From Petrimonas mucosa (lineage in GTDB: Bacteria; Bacteroidota; Bacteroidia; Bacteroidales; Dysgonomonadaceae), in assembly GCF_900095795.1 (NCBI RefSeq), contig NZ_LT608328.1:1543001-1607000 (forward strand): a stretch of 64,000 bases of DNA. The letters run 5' to 3'. The stretch's first letter is position 1, and every line of letters starts with the position of its first letter. Positions 28,558-37,502 of the stretch are shown one piece after another. The notes under the pieces were generated by a model. It was not told the origin of the DNA. It saw only the letters and a list, made by a program, of their open reading frames with translations, and ran no database searches. The translations under genes and the position numbers were made by a program.

Positions 28558-29255
28558 CGGAAGGAGTTCCAGGTATTCTGTGCACATTTGTATTCCAGCT
28601 TATGCTGCAAAAATTGCTTTCAGACTGTCAAAACGTATGTTCAATTTCGGAAAGTAAAGCATGCTGTTGTACTTCAAAATGTGAATACATCCTAAGGTGT
28701 CAAAAACAGTGTGAACCCATTCGTGCAACCTCAGGTTGTCATATGCCTCGATTGAAATTGTCGTATCAAAAACCGGCAGATTAACGCTTCAAACTTCGAA
28801 GCACAAAAAATGGTAACCGTTAACTTGATAAGTCTCCGTCATTTACAAGACAATACTTCCGAAAGGTCTGAAAAGAATGTTGATGCCTCTTCGCAATTTC
28901 CCTGTTGTCAGCCTGATAAATAGGAGCTATTCGTGAGGATCTTCAAACAGAGAGAAGCGAGAATGAACCTGTTTGTTCAAACGTCATGCATGACAAGGAT
29001 GGCTCAACTTTTCTTAACAACTATCTTTTGTGCGAGATAGCAGCGTCATTTATCGCACTGAACACGGATAGCTCCGCGGAGCACGCTAAACGGCGAAATA
29101 CGCTTGTGAACATAATGCCAAAGAACTCCTAATATCTTTTTTGGGGAATCTCTTCGCCACAAATATACACTGTCGCATATTCACTATCCAAATTTTTCAG
29201 GTCATAGTTGTGAACAACTTCTGAACAGGTTATCAACAGTTTGCACTGTTCGGGC
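28558..29255. other. Gene-poor stretch of about 700 bp
   Basis: No convincing gene is seen. On the minus strand an open frame of 62 codons with no good start (28600-28788) reads plausibly protein-like (ISIEAYDNLRLHEWVHTVFD), and a 40-codon frame lies just upstream of it in another phase; this could be the remains of a gene. A perfect 12-bp palindrome GCTCCGCGGAGC lies at 29071-29082. Base composition looks more A/T-rich than the flanking genes. No tRNA or known RNA was recognised. Confidence 0.4.
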
Positions 29256-30503
29256 CTATTCAAACCGGATAGATTTTGCCGGAGTAATCTTTGCCACAAG
29301 ATATGAGGGTGCAATCATCATGATCAGGGATACGACCAGTGTGCCTGCGTTCAACAGGATCAGAAAGACTGGATTCAGGTCGATGGGTACCGCGGTGAGG
29401 TAGTAGATCGACGGGTCCAGTTTGAAAATGTTAAATTGTTTTTGCAGCAGACAGAAAAGGAGCCCGATCACATTGCCCCAAATCATCCCTTGCCCGATAA
29501 GGAAAGCCGAAAGGTAGAGGAATACTTTCCGGATACTGAAATCGCTGGCTCCCATCGATTTCAGCATTCCGATCATGTTGGTCCGTTCCAGTATGATGAT
29601 GAGCAACCCCGAGATCATGGTGAAGCCGGAGACAAGAATCATCAGCACCAGGATGACCCAGACATTCATATCCAGAAGATTGAGCCAGTTGAAGATCATC
29701 GGGTTGATCTCTTTTATCGATTGGGTATAGAGCCTGCTCCCGAACCGATCCTGATAGGCCGACATTTCGAAAAAGAGCTCCTGGGTTGTCTGGTCGAGCC
29801 GGTCGTAATCTCTCACCAGCACTTCGATGCCGCTAACCATATCATCCTCCCAGCCGTTCAACCGGGAGAGGATCGTGGCGTCGGTCAACACGTAAAGCTT
29901 GTCGTAATCCTCAAAATTGGTCTCGTAAATTCCAGTAATGGTGAATCTTCTGGCTCGGACCGGCTCCTGCACGAAATATGTGGTGAAGCTGTCACCCAGC
30001 GAGAGGTGAAGTTTGTTGGCGATGTTCCTGGAGATGATGGCAGGATTGAATCCGGCGCTGTCGGTCGGACTGAAGATCTTCCCCTCGATCAGGTTTTTCT
30101 TGAAAAAGTGCCAGTCGTAATCGTCCGATACCCCCTTCAGCACGATACCCAGAAAATCCTGCTCGGTTTTGATAATTCCCGGTTTGGTGATGAAGCCGTG
30201 CACCCCGGCAATGGCCGGATTGTTCAATAACCGTTTCTTCAGCGTGTCGGAGAAGGCGATGGGATGGTCTTCATAGGAGTTGTTACTCTCGAAGCTGGTA
30301 ATCTGGATATGCGAGCCAAATCCGATCACCTTTTCGCGGATCTCTTTTTTAAATCCGATGATGATGCAGACCGCGGCAATCATTATCGCCAGTCCAAGTG
30401 CTATCCCCGAGATGGCAATCTTTATCGCAGGCGAGGAGACCCGCTTTTCGTTCTTCTTGTCTCCCTTGTATATCCGTTTGGCAATAAAAAATTCGGTATT
30501 CAT
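29256..30503 (-). CDS. LolC/LolE-like ABC transporter permease (FtsX family)
   Basis: 415-residue inner-membrane protein with one N-terminal helix (IAISGIALGLAIMIAAVCIII), a periplasmic MacB-type core domain (about 50-270), and three C-terminal helices of the FtsX domain (MNVWVILVLMILVSGFTMISGLLIIIL and later). This layout fits the permease of the LolCDE lipoprotein-release complex. No ATPase partner is adjacent, so Lol function is likely but not proven; MacB-like export is the alternative. Its start overlaps the aminotransferase gene end by 4 nt, which suggests translational coupling. Confidence 0.85.
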   Translation of the reverse strand: MNTEFFIAKRIYKGDKKNEKRVSSPAIKIAISGIALGLAIMIAAVCIIIGFKKEIREKVIGFGSHIQITSFESNNSYEDHPIAFSDTLKKRLLNNPAIAGVHGFITKPGIIKTEQDFLGIVLKGVSDDYDWHFFKKNLIEGKIFSPTDSAGFNPAIISRNIANKLHLSLGDSFTTYFVQEPVRARRFTITGIYETNFEDYDKLYVLTDATILSRLNGWEDDMVSGIEVLVRDYDRLDQTTQELFFEMSAYQDRFGSRLYTQSIKEINPMIFNWLNLLDMNVWVILVLMILVSGFTMISGLLIIILERTNMIGMLKSMGASDFSIRKVFLYLSAFLIGQGMIWGNVIGLLFCLLQKQFNIFKLDPSIYYLTAVPIDLNPVFLILLNAGTLVVSLIMMIAPSYLVAKITPAKSIRFE

Positions 30504-31693
30504 CTTTCGTTGTAGGCTTCCAGTGCTTTCTCCAAAACGATCAATGCATTGTTCAAATCCTCCCTGTTCAGCACATAGGCTATACGCACCTCATTTTTCC
30601 CCAAACCGGGAGTGACGTAGAATCCCGATGCGGGTGCCATGAAGATTGTCTGGTTCTTGTATCGGAAATCGGAGAGGCACCATGCACAGAATGCATCGGC
30701 ATCGTCTACGGGAAGGCTGGCCAGTGTATAGAAAGCTCCTTCGGGTTGAGGAGAGTAGACTCCTGGTATCTTGTTGAGCCGGTCGATCAGGAAATCGCGG
30801 CGGCACCTGTATTCGTCAAAATTGCGTTGCATATAGCTCCCGTTTTCTTGCAGCGAAGCATTTGCGGCAATCTGTCCGACCAGCGGGGGACTTAACCGTG
30901 CCTGGCAGAATTTCATTACCGTGTCGTGCAGTTTCCTGTTTTTTGTTATCAGGCATCCGATCCGTATTCCACACTCGCTGTACCGTTTTGATACGGAATC
31001 GATAAGCACGACATGCTCTTCAATCTCTTTCAGGTGACAGGCCGAGATGTATGGAGCATCGCTGTAGATAAACTCCCGGTAGACCTCGTCGGAGAAGAGG
31101 TAGAGGTTGTGCCTCTTCACCAACAGCCTGATCTGTTCCATCTCGTCAGCCGTATAGACATATCCGGTTGGATTGTTCGGGTTGCAGATGAGAATTCCTT
31201 TGGTTTTCGGATTGATAAGCGCTTCAAATTTCTCGATTTCAGGAAGCTTGAATCCGGTTTCGATGCTCGTCGGAATGGTTTTGATAACGGCTCCTGCCGA
31301 TACCGCAAAAGCCATGTAATTGGCATATGCCGGTTCAGGGACAATGATCTCGTCGCCCGGATTGAGACATGCCATAAAGGCGTAAAGTACGGCTTCCGAA
31401 CCGCCCGCCGTTACGATAATCTCATCGGGGGCGAGATGGATATCAAATTTCGAGTAATAATTCACCAGGTTTTCCCGAAAAAAACGGAACCCGTCGCTGG
31501 GACTATACTCCAGCGTCTTCCTGTCGATGGAGCGAATGGCATCGAGTGCCACTTGAGGCGATGGCAGGTCGGGTTGGCCAATATTGAGGTGATATACTTT
31601 TACTCCGTTGGCTTTTGCACGATCCGAAAGGGGTGCCAGTTTTCTGATGGGAGAGGCGGGCATCTGTATACCCCGCTCTGAGATTTGAAGCAT
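30500..31693 (-). CDS. Pyridoxal-phosphate aminotransferase, class I
   Basis: 397-residue fold-type I enzyme. It has HLNIGQPDLPSP at the start, GGSEAVLYAF for cofactor phosphate, NPNNPTGYVY, SDEVYREFIY, and the Schiff-base Lys K236 in SVSKRYSECGIRIG. This pattern (SVSKRYS rather than the SFSKxxxMxGWR of ordinary AspC) is seen in a group of Bacteroidota aminotransferases; aspartate or aromatic/branched amino acids are possible substrates. It is co-transcribed with the LolE-like permease gene. A TACCTTTG box on the minus strand at 31754-31761 may be its promoter. Confidence 0.9.
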   Translation of the reverse strand: MLQISERGIQMPASPIRKLAPLSDRAKANGVKVYHLNIGQPDLPSPQVALDAIRSIDRKTLEYSPSDGFRFFRENLVNYYSKFDIHLAPDEIIVTAGGSEAVLYAFMACLNPGDEIIVPEPAYANYMAFAVSAGAVIKTIPTSIETGFKLPEIEKFEALINPKTKGILICNPNNPTGYVYTADEMEQIRLLVKRHNLYLFSDEVYREFIYSDAPYISACHLKEIEEHVVLIDSVSKRYSECGIRIGCLITKNRKLHDTVMKFCQARLSPPLVGQIAANASLQENGSYMQRNFDEYRCRRDFLIDRLNKIPGVYSPQPEGAFYTLASLPVDDADAFCAWCLSDFRYKNQTIFMAPASGFYVTPGLGKNEVRIAYVLNREDLNNALIVLEKALEAYNER

Positions 31694-31860
31694 ATTATAT
31701 AATTATAAACTGATTCTACGGAAAAAATCAATCAATTTCCGCTAAACAGGATACAAAGGTAATAATTTTGACCGGATTCCTTTTATTTTGTAAAAATCAA
31801 AATCTTTTTTAAGCTTCACTATTGCTCCGTAGCCTATTCCCCTGCCGCTCCCGGTGCAAT

Positions 31861-31891
31861 AAAAAACCCCGGAACCTTGCAGCTACGGGGT
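31861..31891 (-). terminator. Terminator after the Spy-like gene
   Basis: On the minus strand a six-pair G/C-rich stem (ACCCCG/CGGGGT) with a 14-nt loop is followed by six T. It closes the sigma/anti-sigma-like/Spy-like unit. Confidence 0.7.
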
Positions 31892-31914
31892 AATAGGTTA
31901 CCGATGTCGTTCCA

Positions 31915-32358
31915 CTAGTTTCCCCTGAACTTCATTACCTCCTGTTGCATAAACTTTCGTTCCGCCTGTTGCGCCCTGTAGAGCTTCTCGGGGGAGAGGA
32001 TCTTCTCCAGTTTCTCGGCATACTGCTTCTCCAGCTCTGCCTCTTTTAGCTTGAGATCCACGTCGTTCTCCAGGAGTTGCCTGTACTCTTCGTCGGTCAT
32101 GTTCTTGTTGCGCTGTTTCATCATCTCCACCTTATCCCTGTGTTGTTTGTGGAGTTCAAATTTCTTCTTCGACAGATCGTTGTACAACGGGAAATATTTG
32201 GCAGCCTCCTCCTGGGTCAATCCCGCCTCTTTCCGAATGTATTCCATCTTCCGCTTTTCGTAGTCGGCCATATTCATTTTACGCCTCTGGGCCTGGGTGC
32301 TGAATGAAAAAAGACTGATCAGGAAGACGAAACAGAGAAGTGTAATGTTCTTTTTCAT
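31915..32358 (-). CDS. Secreted Spy/CpxP-like helical protein
   Basis: 147 residues from the ATG at 32358; a longer open frame upstream is antisense to the neighbour. A signal peptide (MKKNITLLCFVFLISLFSFSTQAQ) is followed by a wholly helical, charged region: EKRKMEYIRKEAGLTQEEAAKYFPLYNDL, then KMM/EEYRQLLENDVDLKLKEAELEKQYAEKLEKILSPEKL. The alternating LTxEEA and LSPEKL pattern resembles Spy/CpxP/ZraP periplasmic chaperones. It lies 17 nt after the putative anti-sigma gene, in the same direction as the ECF sigma gene, and is probably a member of the same envelope-stress unit. Confidence 0.72.
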   Translation of the reverse strand: MKKNITLLCFVFLISLFSFSTQAQRRKMNMADYEKRKMEYIRKEAGLTQEEAAKYFPLYNDLSKKKFELHKQHRDKVEMMKQRNKNMTDEEYRQLLENDVDLKLKEAELEKQYAEKLEKILSPEKLYRAQQAERKFMQQEVMKFRGN

Positions 32359-32375
32359 AAGAGATATGCTTTCAG

Positions 32376-32762
32376 TCAATTCATGTAAAACTGGTTGTAT
32401 ATGTAATCGTAGTAACCGTCGCGTACCAGCTGCTCTTCCAGATATTGATAGAACTCCTCCTCCGATATCTGTACGGTCGACCAGTAGTCGTCGGTGAAAT
32501 TTATGGCAGTCTGACCGGCTCCGGCATGGTTGCCGGTCTCCTTGGTCAGAAATTGAATGGCGAAGAAAAATCCAAGGAACATCGCAGCCATATAGATCCA
32601 GGGCTTTACCCTGTCCCACATGGTCACTTTTTGGGGCTCTATTGCCTCCTTTTCAGGCAAACAGTTCATGATCTGTTCGTTTAACCTGGAAAAATAGTCC
32701 TCGGGTACAGTGAATGGATTGCTCTTGTCGATTTCACTTAATTTGTTCATTCCTTTTTCCAT
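32376..32762 (-). CDS. Small single-pass membrane protein, putative anti-sigma factor
   Basis: 128 residues. The N-terminal cytoplasmic part contains NPFTVPEDYFSRLNEQIM, a motif common in small proteins encoded behind ECF sigma genes in Bacteroidota. One membrane helix follows (PWIYMAAMFLGFFFAIQFL, about 53-71), then a periplasmic tail rich in acidic and aromatic residues (EEEFYQYLEEQLVRDGYYDYIYNQFY). No zinc anti-sigma (HxxxCxxC) motif is seen, so the anti-sigma role rests on position and topology. The start may be the Met at 32762 or the fifth residue. Confidence 0.7.
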   Translation of the reverse strand: MEKGMNKLSEIDKSNPFTVPEDYFSRLNEQIMNCLPEKEAIEPQKVTMWDRVKPWIYMAAMFLGFFFAIQFLTKETGNHAGAGQTAINFTDDYWSTVQISEEEFYQYLEEQLVRDGYYDYIYNQFYMN

Positions 32763-32817
32763 ACCATTGTTTTTTACGCTGTACTACGTTGAATAGACTC
32801 ACTCCCCGGATAAAGGT

Positions 32818-33369
32818 TTAATTGGAGTCTGTTAAAAAATTTTCAATCTTTTTAACGGCGTGATGATAGGATGCTTTCAGGGCACCTACCGATGTGGAGA
32901 GGATTTCAGACATCTCTTCATATTTCATCTCGTCGAAATATTTCATCTGAAATACCAGCCGCTGTTTATCCGGCAGCGTCAGAATGGCGCGCTGAAGCAG
33001 TTTCTGTGCTTCATCTCCGTTAAAATATTGATCCCCCTCGAGCCGGGACAACAGAAACGAGTTCTCGTCATCAACCGATATGTTGTTTTGGGTGCGTTTC
33101 TTGTTAAGAAAAGTGATGCTCTCGTTGATGGCAATCCGGTAGAGCCAGGTGGTCAATTTAGATTCTCCGCGGAAATTGTCGATATTGGTCCATGCCTTGA
33201 TGAATACCTCCTGAAGAATGTCGTTACTGTCCTCATGAGACAATACCATTTTCCGGATCTGCCAGTACAATCTTTCGCTGTATTCTGCAACAAGCGTGGC
33301 GAAAGCCTCTCGTTGAGTCTTGGGATCGCGTAACCTCGCTAGTAACTGTTCTTCGCTGTATTTATCCAT
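32818..33369 (-). CDS. ECF-type RNA polymerase sigma factor (RpoE-like)
   Basis: 183 residues from the ATG at 33369 (MDKYSEEQLLARLRD); an in-frame start at 33435 would run into the TPR gene and is unlikely. Region 2: MVLSHEDSNDILQEVFIKAWTNIDNFRGESKLTTWLYRIAINE. Region 4: LPDKQRLVFQMKYFDEMKYEEMSEILSTSVGALKASYHHAVKKI. It heads the unit sigma, membrane protein, Spy-like protein, which suggests control of an envelope-stress response. A TACCTTTG box on the minus strand at 33391-33398 overlaps the end of the TPR gene. Confidence 0.93.
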   Translation of the reverse strand: MDKYSEEQLLARLRDPKTQREAFATLVAEYSERLYWQIRKMVLSHEDSNDILQEVFIKAWTNIDNFRGESKLTTWLYRIAINESITFLNKKRTQNNISVDDENSFLLSRLEGDQYFNGDEAQKLLQRAILTLPDKQRLVFQMKYFDEMKYEEMSEILSTSVGALKASYHHAVKKIENFLTDSN

Positions 33370-33409
33370 AAAAGGGTTGAAACTGAGTGACAAAGGTAGC
33401 TTTTTTTTT

Positions 33410-34501
33410 TCAATCGTTGCTATTATCCTCTCCATTTTCGAACCAATGGATGAAACTTTTGGCGTCGGCTTTGTTGTTCTCCCACCACTGGAGCGACTCG
33501 GGAAAGTAGGAAACGCTTATGTAGCGGCAATAGGTGTCGTAGTGATTGGAGTCGAGAATGCTTTTAAAAAAGGGAAAATCGAAAGTCCAGAAACTGCTGC
33601 TTCTCAGGGCACCCTGCTCTTTCTCTTTCTGCAGTGCATTGAGAATGGATCTGTTTACCTCCGTGAAGAGAAGATAGGTATCTGTCTCCTTTTTTGCCGC
33701 TTTCAGTGAATCCATCGATCTCTTTATGGCATTGTAGATGGCGTCTCTGTTTAATCCGTCGACCGGTGAAAGGGGCGGGGTCTCCTGCGGAGCTCTGCTG
33801 ACGGTATCGCGCATCAGCTGTTGCTGGATAAATGAACGTTCCACCGGTATTTCGGTTGCTGGATTTACAAGCATGGTCTGCAACATCTCCTCAAAAGCAT
33901 TCTTCGATCGCTTGCTATCCGGCTCCAGCAACAAGAAGAGCTGGAAGGAGTAGATGCTTCTCACCCAATACCCCTTGTCCCTTAGTGCATAGGCATTTAA
34001 CAGGAAGGCTCCGCTGTTGGTCTTGTCAAGCTCGATGGCCCGGCTCACATGCTCCAGGGTCTTGTCGGTATTTCCCTTTTTATAATAGTTGAGTGCGATA
34101 TTGAAATGTAACAGATAAGAGTCACCGTTCTTTATCAACCCCTCCTGCAGAAGGGTTATTGCATTGTCGATCTGTTTCATTCCGGCCAAAGCCTCGCTTT
34201 TTACAGCATAGGCGCCTACCGAAAGGTTCTTGTCGTTCGAATTGATTACCTGGGTACTAAATTTTGAGGCATTCTCATAATCTTTCAGTTCTAGGTAAGA
34301 GAGGGAGATCTCATATAGTGCGAGCGTTGAATTGGGATTTATTTTCAGCGCCAGCTTAAACTTCTCAATTGCCTTCTGGTATTGTGCCGAGTCGTGTAGT
34401 GCAACTCCCTCGTTGATGATCGACTGGATGTTGCTTACCTGTCCGAAACTGCTTAAAACAGAGATGGAGACTGAAAAGAGTATGCTAAGAATTTTCTTCA
34501 T
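33410..34501 (-). CDS. Secreted tetratricopeptide-repeat protein
   Basis: 363 residues from the ATG at 34501. A signal peptide (MKKILSILFSVSISVLSSFGQ) is followed by about four to five TPR units (EKFKLALKINPNSTLALYEISLSYLELKDYENA, NAITLLQEGLIKNGDSYLLHFNIALNYYKKGNTDKTLEHV, and others, about residues 30-215). The C-terminal 140 residues lack repeats and look globular, with several Trp and Tyr (WTFDFPFFKSIL, YISVSYFPESLQWWEN). Likely a periplasmic scaffold or adaptor; partner unknown. A well-spaced promoter lies upstream. It is followed 40 nt later by the ECF sigma gene. Confidence 0.82.
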   Translation of the reverse strand: MKKILSILFSVSISVLSSFGQVSNIQSIINEGVALHDSAQYQKAIEKFKLALKINPNSTLALYEISLSYLELKDYENASKFSTQVINSNDKNLSVGAYAVKSEALAGMKQIDNAITLLQEGLIKNGDSYLLHFNIALNYYKKGNTDKTLEHVSRAIELDKTNSGAFLLNAYALRDKGYWVRSIYSFQLFLLLEPDSKRSKNAFEEMLQTMLVNPATEIPVERSFIQQQLMRDTVSRAPQETPPLSPVDGLNRDAIYNAIKRSMDSLKAAKKETDTYLLFTEVNRSILNALQKEKEQGALRSSSFWTFDFPFFKSILDSNHYDTYCRYISVSYFPESLQWWENNKADAKSFIHWFENGEDNSND

Positions 34502-34530
34502 AAATTGCATTTTGTAGAGTAAATGTAAAA

Positions 34531-34562
34531 CAAAAATAGAGATTTAAACATTTTCTTACAAA
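34531..34562 (-). promoter_or_regulatory. Promoter of the TPR gene
   Basis: Minus-strand TTTG (34559-34562) and TATTTTTG (34531-34538) at 20-bp spacing. The -7 box lies 30 bp before the ATG at 34501. Confidence 0.6.
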
Positions 34563-34647
34563 AAAAAGCCGGTTGTTCTAACAATCGTAAACAATTCAAG
34601 TTGTCGTTTAAATGTTTTTTTACAAGTCGACCTGTTGGATAAAGTTG

Positions 34648-34655
34648 TATTTTTG
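34648..34655 (+). promoter_or_regulatory. -7 box for prmA
   Basis: TATTTTTG matches TAnnTTTG, 72 bp before the prmA ATG. The -33 box is weak. Confidence 0.4.
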
Positions 34656-34726
34656 CAACCGGAAATCATCACTTTCCCGTTCAGCCGGATGGCTGCCCGA
34701 TACAGAAAGAAATAATAACTAATCGA

Positions 34727-35563
34727 ATGAAATACGTTGAAGTAATTTTTAGTTGTAAGCCCGATACCGAGGAGGTTACCGACGTGCTGGCGGCACAACT
34801 TGCCGACCTGGGCTTTGAGAGTTTTGTTAAATCTTCGCCGGGGTTGCTGGCTTATCTCCCCGAAGAGAAGTTCTCCGTGGAAGATATCGACCTTCTGTTG
34901 CAGGACTTCTTTCTGGATGCGGAGATCGCTTATTCATACAATGTAATTGAGGATAAGAACTGGAACGAAGAGTGGGAGAAACACTATTTCCAACCCATCG
35001 TTTTCGAGGATAAATGTATCATTCACAGTTCGTTTCATCATCCAGAAGGGAGCTATCGCTATCGCATTCTGATCGATCCCAAGATGGCGTTCGGAACCGG
35101 ACACCACCAAACGACAGGGTTGATATTGCGAGAGATCCTGTCGATGGATCTGCAGAAGAGATCGGTACTCGATATGGGCTGCGGCACAGCGGTGCTGGCC
35201 ATATTGGCCTCCATGTGCGGTGCAGATCCCCTGCTCGCCATCGACGTGGATGAGTGGGCATACCGGAATGCGTTGGAGAATGTCCGGTTGAACGGGATAG
35301 AAAATATCGATGTGTTGCATGGGGATGCCCGACTTTTGGGGAGCCAGACCTTCGATGTGATCTTCGCCAACATCAACCGCAACATTCTTCTGCAGGATAT
35401 TCCGGCGTATGCAAAAGTGCTGAATCGGGGGGGAAAGTTGTTGCTGAGCGGTTTCTACCGTGAAGATATTCCTGCAATCCGAGAAAAATGTGAAGAGCAG
35501 GGGTTGCTTTACCACCATTTCTCGGAAATGGACAACTGGGTTGCGGTAGTGTGCGAAAAATAG
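34727..35563 (+). CDS. prmA: Ribosomal protein L11 methyltransferase
   Basis: 278-residue SAM-dependent enzyme that methylates ribosomal protein L11. A short N-terminal substrate-recognition domain (CKPDTEEVTDVLAAQLADLGFESF) precedes the Rossmann methyltransferase core with DPKMAFGTGHHQTTGL (the PrmA signature), VLDMGCGTAVLAILASMCGA for SAM binding, and the catalytic-loop motif FANINRNIL. Length is close to the usual 250-300. No co-transcribed neighbour; the AspT-type transporter gene downstream has its own promoter. Confidence 0.95.
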   Translation: MKYVEVIFSCKPDTEEVTDVLAAQLADLGFESFVKSSPGLLAYLPEEKFSVEDIDLLLQDFFLDAEIAYSYNVIEDKNWNEEWEKHYFQPIVFEDKCIIHSSFHHPEGSYRYRILIDPKMAFGTGHHQTTGLILREILSMDLQKRSVLDMGCGTAVLAILASMCGADPLLAIDVDEWAYRNALENVRLNGIENIDVLHGDARLLGSQTFDVIFANINRNILLQDIPAYAKVLNRGGKLLLSGFYREDIPAIREKCEEQGLLYHHFSEMDNWVAVVCEK

Positions 35564-35574
35564 ATTTTCAACCG

Positions 35575-35606
35575 TTTGGTTTCCCCCTAAATAAGTTGTA
35601 ACTTTG
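35575..35606 (+). promoter_or_regulatory. Promoter of the AspT/YidE-type transporter gene
   Basis: TTTG (35575-35578) and TAACTTTG (35599-35606) at 20-bp spacing; the ATG is 51 bp further on. A strong consensus match. Confidence 0.7.
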
Positions 35607-35657
35607 CGACCCGTTTTGTAACGTTTGTTTATTTATTAGTTTAGGTTATCTCTCTTT

Positions 35658-37328
35658 ATGGAATGGATTAATGATTTGATCTTCGGATCGGGTGTAGCGC
35701 ACGCGATTTTCGTGCTTGCGCTGGTAATTTCCTCAGGAATACTGCTGGGGAAAATCAAAGTCTTCGGTGTTTCTCTTGGAATAACGTGGATCCTCTTTGT
35801 CGGAATATTTTTGGGTCATTTGGGGTTGGGTATTGATGAGCACATCCTCCATTTCATAAAGGAATTTGGTCTCATCCTTTTTATTTACTCCATCGGTATG
35901 CAGGTTGGTCCCAGTTTCTTCTCCTCATTCAAGCAGGGGGGGATTACCCTGAACCTGCTGGCCTCGTCGGTGGTATTGCTCGGTGTGATCACCACATATG
36001 TGATCCACGTGGTGACCGGACTGCCTATCTCCACCATGGTGGGGATATTGTCGGGAGCGGTGACCAACACGCCTGGACTGGGAGCGGCACAGCAGACCTA
36101 TTATGAAGTTACCGGCTCCCAGGATCCATCTATCCCGATGGGGTATGCAGTGGCATATCCGCTTGGTGTTGTGGGTATTATTCTCAGTCTTATCCTTTTC
36201 AGGACGATTTTCAGAATCAACTTTGCCAAGGAGAATGAAGCAATCAGCAATAGAGATGCTTCAAAAATGACCGAAGCTCAGATGTTTTCGCTCCAGGTTC
36301 TCAATCCGGCGATTTTCGGAAAAACCATTCACGAGATAAAAAACTTGACGGACAAGGAGTTTGTCATATCCAGGTTGCTTCAACACGATTCCGGAACATT
36401 AACGGTGCCGCTTCCCGACACCCTCTTGAATGAAAACGACAAGATCCTGGTGGTTTCGAACCTGCAGAACATTGAACTGATCGAAGCCCTGATCGGTCAG
36501 AAGATCGATATGGACAGGGAGGCCTGGAACAAACTGGACTCTCTTCTGGTTTCGAGAAGGATCAATGTGACCAAATCGGGGATAAACGGTAAATCGGTAG
36601 GCCAGCTGAGGTTAAGAAATCTGTTCGGGGTAAACATCACCCGTGTCAACCGGGCCGGTGTTGACCTGGTTGCAGACCCGAGACTGCAATTGCAGCTGGG
36701 CGACCGGGTAACGGTTGTGGGATCCGAGGCATCTATCGCCAATGTGGAGAAATTCCTCGGCAACTCGTTGAAAAGGCTGCGTGAGCCCAACCTGATATCC
36801 ATTTTTATAGGAATCGCACTGGGAGTATTGGTGGGAAGCATACCCTTCATGTTCCCAGGTATTCCACAACCGGTAAAGCTTGGATTGGCCGGCGGTCCTC
36901 TGATTGTGGCGATCCTGGTTAGCAAGTTCGGCCCAAAATATGGACTGGTCACCTATACCACGATGAGTGCAAACCTGATGCTCCGTGAAGTAGGTATCGC
37001 GCTATTTCTGGCATGTGTCGGCCTTGGTGCCGGTGAGGGCTTTGTGGAAACCGTTGTCAATGGCGGGTACAGATGGATCGCATATGGAGCCGTCATCACG
37101 GTCGTACCGCTCCTTATCGTGGGTATTGTCGGAAGAAAAGTGTATAAGCTCAACTTCTTTACGCTGATGGGTCTGATTGCGGGGAGCATGACCGATCCTC
37201 CGGCTCTCTCATATGCCAATGGCATAGCCGGAAACGATTTTCCTGCGGTAAGCTATGCTACCGTCTATCCGCTTACCATGTTCCTGAGGGTGATTTCGGC
37301 GCAATTGATGATCCTGCTGTTTCTGTAG
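35658..37328 (+). CDS. AspT/YidE/YbjL-family putative transporter with two TrkA-C domains
   Basis: 556-residue inner-membrane protein of the aspartate:alanine exchanger family. It has two repeated AspT/YidE membrane modules (about residues 10-190 and 385-555, each with the GLGAAQQTY or SYANG-type loop: [13 protein letters not shown] and [13 protein letters not shown]), and between them two cytoplasmic TrkA-C (RCK_C) domains (about 205-290 and 295-370, [58 protein letters not shown]). The RCK_C pair suggests ligand gating. Substrate unknown in this branch. Likely monocistronic. Confidence 0.88.
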   Translation: MEWINDLIFGSGVAHAIFVLALVISSGILLGKIKVFGVSLGITWILFVGIFLGHLGLGIDEHILHFIKEFGLILFIYSIGMQVGPSFFSSFKQGGITLNLLASSVVLLGVITTYVIHVVTGLPISTMVGILSGAVTNTPGLGAAQQTYYEVTGSQDPSIPMGYAVAYPLGVVGIILSLILFRTIFRINFAKENEAISNRDASKMTEAQMFSLQVLNPAIFGKTIHEIKNLTDKEFVISRLLQHDSGTLTVPLPDTLLNENDKILVVSNLQNIELIEALIGQKIDMDREAWNKLDSLLVSRRINVTKSGINGKSVGQLRLRNLFGVNITRVNRAGVDLVADPRLQLQLGDRVTVVGSEASIANVEKFLGNSLKRLREPNLISIFIGIALGVLVGSIPFMFPGIPQPVKLGLAGGPLIVAILVSKFGPKYGLVTYTTMSANLMLREVGIALFLACVGLGAGEGFVETVVNGGYRWIAYGAVITVVPLLIVGIVGRKVYKLNFFTLMGLIAGSMTDPPALSYANGIAGNDFPAVSYATVYPLTMFLRVISAQLMILLFL

Positions 37329-37502
37329 ATGTTCGCGGCCTCTTTTCGCGACCAGGCTGCAGCCTGTTTACCAGAAGAGAAGTGACGCAGAGCTACCCGG
37401 AATCTCTCCATCCAAACAGCTGATGATTATCTTGCTGTTGGAACATAAGGTGTGCTGACGGCTGGTTACCAGAGTTGAGTAAATGATTAAATAGGTTGTG
37501 TC

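Noticed and set aside
29200-29255. TTATCAACA as a DnaA box and possible origin
   Set aside because: A single imperfect match with no cluster and no replication gene next to it.
32359-32619. Upstream extension of the Spy-like gene
   Set aside because: It is a shifted frame of the membrane protein gene; the signal peptide begins at 32358.
34559-34590. CGATTGTT/AACAACCG hairpin with a T run on the minus strand as a terminator
   Set aside because: No minus-strand gene lies upstream of it, and it overlaps the -33 box of the TPR promoter; more likely chance.
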